Shown here one piece after another: positions 56,830-64,000 of a stretch of DNA of 64,000 nt. The notes beneath the pieces are model-generated. The model made no database searches. It had not been told where the DNA came from and saw only the letters and a program-made list of their open reading frames with translations. Positions within the stretch are counted from its first letter, which is position 1, and every line of letters begins with the position of its first letter. Source of the stretch: Epiperipatus broadwayi (taxonomy: Eukaryota; Onychophora; Udeonychophora; Euonychophora; Peripatidae). The stretch lies in the NCBI GenBank assembly GCA_028023455.1, contig JAQFVV010000505.1, forward strand, positions 1-64,000, in the 5' to 3' direction. Made by a program: the position numbers and the translations under genes.

Positions 56830-59400
56830 GATTCTCATTTATTTAGTTTATGGATTTTGCCAGCTTAACCATCAATCAAATATCATAAAAGAAGCAATAT
56901 AAATTCCAATCAGGAGATGAATTCACCAGTGGCTTCATTGGTTATTTTAATTCTGCCAATAGTAGTCACAGATTCACCAGTCAGTAACTATATAATTCAT
57001 AATTTGTTTTTGCCCACATTTACATTTTAGTGGCCAATAAATTATATTTATGAAGCAGATGAGTGCAACATCCATGGGTTGTCCTAAATCTGAAATGAGA
57101 TTCCAGATATACTTAGGAAGATCAAATCCAAATAGTTTTATTCTTGGATCTTCAAAGAGAAACTTATTTGGAACATCATAAGAATTCTATTTTTTAAACC
57201 GTAATTCTGGATTCTTGAATGAACATTCAAAAAATAATAATTTTGATTTGAAATGAGTTTTAGAAGTGTCCAATTCTGATAGACAGCTTATTATACATTT
57301 TCTGCAAAGCACAACTTCTCTTGTAATATCTGGCAATGAAAAATATGAAACAACAAGAGGTCAATACAAAGGAATAGACATGCAGGTGTAATAAAAGTGG
57401 ATTTTTTCCCCTCCAAACAAGGGCACAGTATTCATCAGAAGAATATGCTAATACTAAGAAGAATGTCTATAAAGTATATACATTGCAATTCCAAGTAGCA
57501 CCAATCAGTTTTCTAATGAGTTTATTCGTAGAAATTAATTTTAATCTAACCTTAGATAAAAAAGAAAAATAAGTTAAGATATGATGCAAAGTCACCTCTA
57601 AATAGCATGAGATATGATTGAATTTTAGTCTATTATTGCAAAAGATTATATTCAGATTTGGAGATGATCCCTGGTATTCAGATGAAAAATTGAGTATACT
57701 GTCTTCATTTGTTTAGAAATAAAAGCCCAATCTTTATAAAAAATTATTCAAAGATTTTTGAAAAGTCAAAGCAGTTTATTAGTATAAATGAAGTTTGCTG
57801 ATAAATTTATTAAATAAAGTAGGTAAGAGAACTAAATCCTGAAGAATACTGTTCTGTAAAATTCCGAATTTATTACAATTATCATTAGTGTCACTTGAAT
57901 TTTTCTATAGGAGAGCATTTTCATGCATTTAAGAATTTTAGAAACTTTTAAAAGACGACCATTGTTCCAAACAGAATCAAAATCTGTGGTTAGGTCAATA
58001 AAAGTCATATTAGTTTTTATTTTATCCTTGAAAATCTTTTTCAATATAATTGATAAAAAATAAAACTTGCTAACAGCAACTTCTTCCTGGTTTAAACATA
58101 GCCTGATATACAGGCAGATAGCTCTCAACTATTGATAAAACTCTTGTTAAATATAATTCCAAGCTTGTAGGGGAACACATGTTAGATAATAATTTTTTTG
58201 TATCATTGTTGGATTTACTGCCAAATTTTTAAAATAGTTTATATATGAATAATGTTAGTGAACAGTTTTTCCAACCATACTTTGCCTTTAGATTCTAAAT
58301 GTTTTAGAAAGTATATGCTATCTGCTCCTGAGGCTGTTCCTGCTTTAAGAAAATGAAGAGCAAGCCAAGTTTATCAACTTCTATAGGTTTTATTAAATTG
58401 ATATTAGAGACAAATAATAAACAGATTAGGCCCAATTCATTTGGAGGTATTTTTATATCTATCAAGCTTTCGTAAAAGAGACCAGACATGATGACTAGAT
58501 CTTGTTAAGTTTTGCTTTTCCATGGTTTCTCTCTATTTTTCTTTTCTGACATCATCCAGTGATTTTATAAGTTTCTCAGCAATTTCTGGAACATTGGTAG
58601 ACAAAAATTGACTACAAAGATCACTTCTGGTTTTGTTTCAATATTCTCAAAAAAATGGACTCTGGCAATTTTATGAGTTTGTAAAATCATAATGAATGGG
58701 AATTGGAAGCTTTCCTTAAATTCCATATCAAAACAAAATAACTTTCAACTATAGAAATGCGGATTCCAATGGAGGAAATGATTCAATGTCAGTACTTCAG
58801 CAATTAATGGTAAATTATTTTTTGAAACAAAGCATAAATCAAGAGTTGTTTTTGCTTCCATTTGTCTGAATGGAATGTTCTTCCTTGCTTGGTATGTTGT
58901 GAGGTAAATACATGATGTTTAAATCCATACATTCCAAAAGTTGAGCTGGATGTTCATTTACATATCCCCAAATATTACTGTGAAAATTGAAATCTCTCAT
59001 AAATATAGAAAATGTAGGAAGATCTGGAAGAGAAAGAAAAAGAAAGCTTGTATTTGAAGGTTTGTAAATATTACATAATTAAAAATTATCTATCCAAATT
59101 ATGATTGCAATATTATTTAAACTATAAACAATATAAGTTGGTTGTATAATGATTACAATTGATTCTATCAATAATTAATATAAATCCAGAAATTTTAAGA
59201 AGATATGTATTATTAAATGAATGCCTAATCTCCAGAAATACAATTACATCAATGTTGAGGCAAACAAGTAATTAGTAAAGGATTTCCATTTTTGATTTTG
59301 ATATATCTTCAATGTTAAATTGAAATAATTTTATTGTATTTTACTAAGAGCAGAGAAGATATCTCTGTAGATGATATATCTGGCATTCGAAGAGTTCTGT
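56830..59400 (-). mobile_element. Jockey-type LINE, decayed, with endonuclease and RT
   Basis: Read on the minus strand in order: endonuclease FMRDFNFHSNIWGY (family GDFN...WGY; the Gly has become Arg) at about 58960-59030, GTFHSDKW near 58840, NLRKASN near 58720; RT motif A FIDLTTDFDSVWNNGRLLK (57970-58025) with its Asp kept; SIFHLNTRDHL near 57690; KLIRKLIGATW near 57510; AYSSDEYCALVW near 57430; and a C-terminal CKCGQKQIMNYIV near 57020. This is the architecture of Jockey-superfamily LINEs, which nick the target and copy their own RNA. Stops and frameshifts throughout. Confidence 0.85.
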
Positions 59401-60350
59401 AGATGCCAAAACCATGTAATCATTTTCATTTTAAGAGTCTACACTTCTACAGACCTGTGTGATAATTCACGTGATAAACAAACCTGCATGGACTGCACAT
59501 TAACATGTCAGCCAGGGCAGTGAATTTATCAGTTTTTATTTCTGGTTTTAAAACCAAGAAAACACTATGATCTTTCTTCTCAATGCCCGATAGCTTTTAA
59601 CTAAGATAATGATTAGGATTGTTTTTAAAAGCAAGGTAAATAGTTGTATGTGCATATCAACGCTAATTCTCTCTTATAATTAATTAAGACAGGCCAATAT
59701 AAATCACTGCCTTCATTTTCGAAAATTGTAACGTCATTAGACAAGATTGCAGTTGGTAACAGAAAGCAGATCTTAGATAAAACAAAATATATGATCATGT
59801 TATATATTAACTACAGTTGACAATTTAGTGAAAAACATATCAAATTGGGTGGGTTTTTGCTTTTCCTGGTGCCTTTTTTTTTTTTACACTTAGGTATGAA
59901 AATTTTTCTTACAGATTTTTAGTTAATTCAGCTACATTTTAGAGATTTTTCACAAAATCAAAAAATTTCATAAAAACATTACAATTTAATAAATTCCTTA
60001 ATTTGTATTAGCTTTAATATACAATAATTATGTGTATGACCAAATATGGTAAAAGTTTAACATTTATAAAAAGAGCAGAGCTTTGTGGGCAAGTTGCCAA
60101 TTTAGCAAAAAAGTTGGCAACCCTGTCAAGGCAAGAAGAATTACAGCCATTGCAAGTTGTAGATTATTCAAGCAGCAGTTTGTCAACATCCTTAATGTTT
60201 GATAGTAATCGATTACATTGTGAATCCTAATAAGTTACCTATCATGCATTATGATTACCAAATGTTAATACAATGTCATTTTGCAATATTATAAAAATTT
60301 AGTATTCATTAATTATTATTCTTGTATCAGTGAAAATGCCAAATGAAAAA
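59400..60350. other. Intergenic or intronic stretch, nothing firmly recognised
   Basis: Contains a short inverted repeat (AAGTTGCCAA...TTGGCAACCCTG at 60091-60124) that resembles hAT ends, but no partner with a matching target duplication was found. No coding match. Confidence 0.35.
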
Positions 60351-60359
60351 AATACACTC

Positions 60360-62340
60360 AAAAATTTTGAATAGAATGGCTATGTGATGAGAAATATAAA
60401 AAATGTTTGCAAAAAATTGAAGGAGAAAATACAAAGTGTCGCTGCAAATTGCTAGCAAAACCAAATGATCTAAAAAAGCTTAGAAAAACTCAAAAGCATA
60501 TAAAAGTTGAGTCAATGTTTAGTGTTCAGTGGAGTTCAAATATTCTTTCATTTGTGAAAAACTTGAATGCTCATAGAACAGAGGGAAATATGGTGCTTTT
60601 TGTAGCAGACACTGGTTCAGTAAATCATGCAGACTGATTAACTATGTTCTGCACAGCAAATTTCTCAGATAGCAAAAGCTGTAATAACCTGACTCTAGGA
60701 CAAACAAAATATTCAGCCATAATTTCAAATGTTTTAGCACCACATTTTAAATTTAATAGTTGATATAGGTGATACCAGCTATAATGTACTAATTGAAGAA
60801 AGTAATGATATTTCAGTTTCCAAGCTTTTAAAAAGTATAGTAATTAGATATTGCTCGCAAAATAAAAAATGGGCAACTACGAATTTTTAGATTTAGTACC
60901 ACTTAGAGTGTAATGATGATGAAATTTGTGAAGCAATTAAATTCTCCTTAAGAAAAAATGGTTTAGATTTACATAAACTAATTGCAATTGGAATAGATAA
61001 TACTTCTGTAATGACATGAATCAATAATGGCGTATATGCTAAACTCAAAACTGAAGCACCTAGTTTGATTTTGGTGCTTCTGTCATTCATTACAATTAGC
61101 TATCTTTGATGCAGCAAAAGAAGACTATTGGTGGCGAGTGGTTAACAATGCCTTGCAACAGTTTTCGGGGTTCGCTTCCGGCGCTACATTAAAAAAAGAC
61201 CATCCACGAAATATTCAAATTTTTTGATTAAAGAAACATTTAATTGATTTTCTCATTCTGTGATTAAACAATCCAAATACAAGAAACTCTATTCTTCAAT
61301 GACTGGTGGAAATCAATTATTGAAATTAATACAGTGTAATGAGACACGTTGGATGTTAATTTTGAAACAATGGAATGAACTAAAGGAAAATTTTAATTTA
61401 GCCCAAATAAATAAAAGATACTATACAGCAGAAATTTTGTACTCAATAACTGATGACCAAAGAAATTTTTTATTTCTTTTATTTCTGAAACCTGTATTTG
61501 ATGAAGTCCAGATGAATAAAATATTTGAATCTGAGAATAATGATCCCATGAAGTCGCTGCAGGACTTGCTAAATTTAAAAGGATCTTGTTGTTCTAAAAT
61601 TATTATTCCATGAATAAAAATAACAAATGGTGTAGTGATTAAAAACCAATTAGTACCAAATCCATATTTAAGTTATCAGTCTGAAACTGAAATAAACAAT
61701 TCTACACTGTTAGATGAAAAACAAAAAAAAAAATTGTAGTCGCTGCATTGTCTCTTATAAAACAACTTCACCAAATGTTACCTGATTATATCAATTTTGC
61801 AAACCATGACGTCACTAAGTATTGACCACGTTGCAATCCAATTAAAAGAGATATAATTAACATTACGAAATGTTTTTCATAGACAATGTCGTATTGACTT
61901 GCACTGACTTTCAATGGAGAAAAACCCAAATAATCCAATGGTAAGAAACTTCCAGCACATTACACCTGTATATGAAAGTAACTCAATACTGACTCCCAGA
62001 AAAAATTTCATCCCTTTCAAGACTTAGTTTCATTTTAAAAATTCTTTTACTACCTCACTCAAATGCAGAAGTTGAGCGTTTATTTAGCCAGATGAATATT
62101 GTTAAGACCAAATTACAGAATAGATTAAATATTATTTCACCCAGGAGCATATTAATGATTAGATCTAATTTGAAAAGATTAGGGAAACCAGCTATGATTA
62201 CAAATTTCCATCAAATGTTATTGAAAAATAGTCATTATGAAATCATACCGAAATTTAGAATCTGAATTTTCTTTTGAGCACAATGAAGAAATGGCAGAAA
62301 TTGGGAAGAAGTAATGAATAAACTTTTTGAAGAAGCTTAA
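60360..62340 (+). pseudogene. hAT-superfamily transposase pseudogene with BED-like N-terminus
   Basis: Pieces appear in family order: a BED-like zinc finger (WLCDEKYKKC..., then LRKTQKHIK, 60375-60510), SVQWSSNILSF, NVLIEESNDISVSKLL, KFSLRKNGLDLHKLIAIGID and NGVYAKLKTEAPSLI (60930-61070), QCNETRWMLILKQWNELKEN and YYTAEILYSI (61260-61613), then the C-terminal dimerisation part LLPHSNAEVERLFSQMNIVK (62050-62110) and IRSNLKRLGKPA. This matches the hAT group that also gave rise to KIAA1586/ZNF862-like host genes. Stops, frameshifts and a SINE at 61126-61190 disrupt it, so a domesticated gene is unlikely. The GAGTTGGTAACTCTG near 62451-62465 may be its right end. Confidence 0.85.
61116..61200 (+). 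mobile_element. tRNA-derived SINE, copy S5, inserted in the hAT pseudogene
   Basis: AAAAGAAGAC at 61116-61125 and AAAAAAAGAC at 61191-61200 flank a 65-bp head-only copy: TTGGTGGCGAGTGGTTAACA, CCTTGCAAC and box B GGGGTTCGCTTCCGG. Removing the insert and one duplication joins the transposase frame (DAAKED to HPRNIQ), which confirms the boundaries. The copy is shortened and lacks the GACATATG tail. Confidence 0.8.
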
Positions 62341-62689
62341 AAAAATTAATAAAGGTTGTTTTTTATTTGTTTATCTACTTTTGTAGTGAATTTTGAGATT
62401 TTTTTAGCTATTTTTCTTTGTTTGTTTTTAGTTACTTTTATTTTTTTTTGAGTTGGTAACTCTGATGCCAACTCAGAAATTGCTTACAAATAATTAAGCT
62501 TCATTATAACATAAGGACAAAGCTAAATTAAAAGTTTCAATAATGATATATATTTGTTTACTATAGAAAATCAAATCAAGTAAATAGAAACTTTCTAAAA
62601 GCATTCCCAATGTATGATTTTTTATTTATCTGTCCACAATTGTAAATCATTTTCAAGTAAAGAAAGGCTGCCTAAATTGGAAAAAAATA

Positions 62690-64000
62690 CTTTCTACTAA
62701 TAAATGGAATATTATTGGGTTTGTCAAAAGAAAAGGTGAAGAGAGGACTCTGATTTCAAAAGTAAACATATTCTTTACAATAAAGAGATAACTTCATTAT
62801 AAATAAAAGAATATTGTGGAAATTAATGATATATCAGATAATGGTAAGATTAATTATTCAATTTAATGGAAGATATCAAATGCATACAGTTTATGTTTAT
62901 GCCCTAACAAGTTCTTATTTTGATGAAATACAGAATTTCTATTTTGATGTACAAAATATTTTTGATCATCAAAAACATTTTAAAATGATCACCAAACAAC
63001 ATTTTCAAACTATCAAGGAGATTTTAACTTTAGAACTGAAAAACCAATTAAAAAGATGAAAGTGTTCCAGAAAAATGTAGATATGAAAACAGAAATAAAT
63101 ATGGACACAGATTTGTGGATCTCACAGAAAAGCAAATCTATACATTATGACAACTATTTTCAAGAAAATTCCAAAGTAGAAATGGACATGAAGTATCCAA
63201 ATGAAAGTGTAGTATTGTTGAAATATACCTTGATCAACAGAAAATAATTATTTCAAAACCATAATGTACTCAATAGGATCTATATATACATGAGATTAAT
63301 TGAGATGTATCAAATGTTAATGAAAAGCTAGAGACCAAAGCTATTAAAAAAATACAGCCAAGAATTGATACCATTTATTCTTCAGAAATATTTTAATGGA
63401 TTTAACAAAAATATTTCAAATCCTTTTAAAACATTAAGCAGACTTCAAAGATGAATCAGATTTAAATGAGATCAATACCAAAATAACTGATACTCTTCTA
63501 AGAACTGTTGCACAGCTCACCAATCCAAAAAAGCAGTAATTCGCCAGTAAATTTTCAACTAACTTAAAGCAATGTATTAAAAAAAAAGGGAAAATATTTT
63601 TTAAATGACTAATATAGAAAAACTAAATACCTGAAATTCTATAATAATGAGATAAAGATGACATAAGAAAGTATAATTTTGAAATGAGGGAAGCAATAGA
63701 AGAGAACAAAAAACTCAAACATATAAAAGAATATTTTGATAGAAGAAAAGTTTAAATAATACTATAAATAATGGGATCACAATTATGAAGTGTGAGGAAA
63801 AACTTTTCAAAAAAACTATATATCAATGAAGAACAAAATAATAAAGTTTTTTTTTCAATTGCAACATCTTTTTAAATAGAGACGAGATATGCAATTAAAT
63901 ATAAAAAATGGAAAGTTGAAGAAAGTGATGGAATTTCTATACATATCTTAAAAGAAGGTAAAGAAAAAAGAGTAATTGTTGGCATAGCTATATACTAAAT
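62690..64000 (+). mobile_element. RTE-type LINE copy 3, endonuclease part, running off the window
   Basis: Frames give the endonuclease: VRLIIQFNGRYQMHTVYVYA and SSYFDEIQNFYFDVQ (62814-62960), then a part matching NTFFQKNPK.KWTWKSP...IDYILINRK (63150-63245, in two frames). The linker before the RT follows (63480-63740), then the start of the RT with EESDGISIHILKEGK near 63910-63960. In copy 1 the same place reads KAPGNDGIIIDILKEAG. The copy is broken by frameshifts. Its RT lies beyond the window. Confidence 0.85.

Noticed and set aside
60360-62340. Domesticated hAT transposase host gene
   Set aside because: The frames are broken by stops and frameshifts and by a SINE insertion, so it is a decayed transposon copy.
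1-64000. CRISPR arrays, prokaryotic operons, rRNA genes
   Set aside because: No regularly spaced direct repeats of CRISPR type, no ribosome-binding-site-led gene clusters and no rRNA-like segments. The spliced gene and retroelements show a eukaryotic nuclear genome.

Overview
This is a 64 kb piece of a strongly AT-rich animal nuclear genome. It has spliced genes with GT..AG introns of 1-10 kb and a dense layer of decayed transposable elements. The mix of RTE-type and Jockey-type LINEs, Penelope-like elements, mariner, Tigger/pogo and hAT relics, tRNA-derived SINEs and many foldback elements suggests an invertebrate, plausibly an arthropod. The species cannot be fixed from the sequence.

Host genes. 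The one confidently recognised host gene lies on the minus strand from 55237 down to 24171. It is the 3' part of a rhophilin gene: six phase-consistent exons encode the last 226 residues, from the end of the BRO1 region through a linker to the whole PDZ domain and a TGA stop. Upstream exons (HR1 and most of BRO1) lie beyond 64000 or were not seen. An intact 165-codon plus-strand ORF at 117-614, followed by a poly(A) signal, is probably a real gene or last exon, but I do not recognise it. Three weak exon-like segments between 1018 and 4373, one coding a membrane helix, are listed with low confidence.

Layout. 0-5 kb: unknown ORF, possible exons, simple repeats. 5.8-11 kb: mariner relic, SINE, then a nested stack of a Tigger/pogo-type element holding a Penelope-type RT relic, itself split by a hAT MITE with a perfect 8-bp target duplication. 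12.7-19 kb: SINEs, MITEs, a second hAT MITE, a 43-bp miniature of a foldback family, a LINE fragment. 19-23.6 kb: foldback element, RTE LINE, another foldback element, and a Penelope-like element with RT and GIY-YIG in a head-to-head palindrome. 24-55 kb: rhophilin exons, whose introns carry foldback elements, SINEs, RTE fragments and a very well-preserved short palindrome at 32.7 kb. 55-59.4 kb: second Penelope palindrome, tRNA-SINE hairpin, Jockey-type LINE. 60-62.5 kb: hAT transposase pseudogene split by a SINE. 62.7 kb to the end: another RTE copy.

Most notable. A group of foldback elements (families A to D here) shares a core motif near TTCATCAGTGAGG and, in most copies, a terminal tail resembling CATGTGATNTNTGACTNGATTT. 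Where bounds are clear they carry 11-15 bp target duplications. This suggests LINE-mobilised SINE-like elements organised as long hairpins rather than ordinary DNA-transposon MITEs. The Penelope palindromes carry a conserved motif resembling a degenerate hammerhead ribozyme. No prokaryotic operons, CRISPR arrays or rRNA genes are present.
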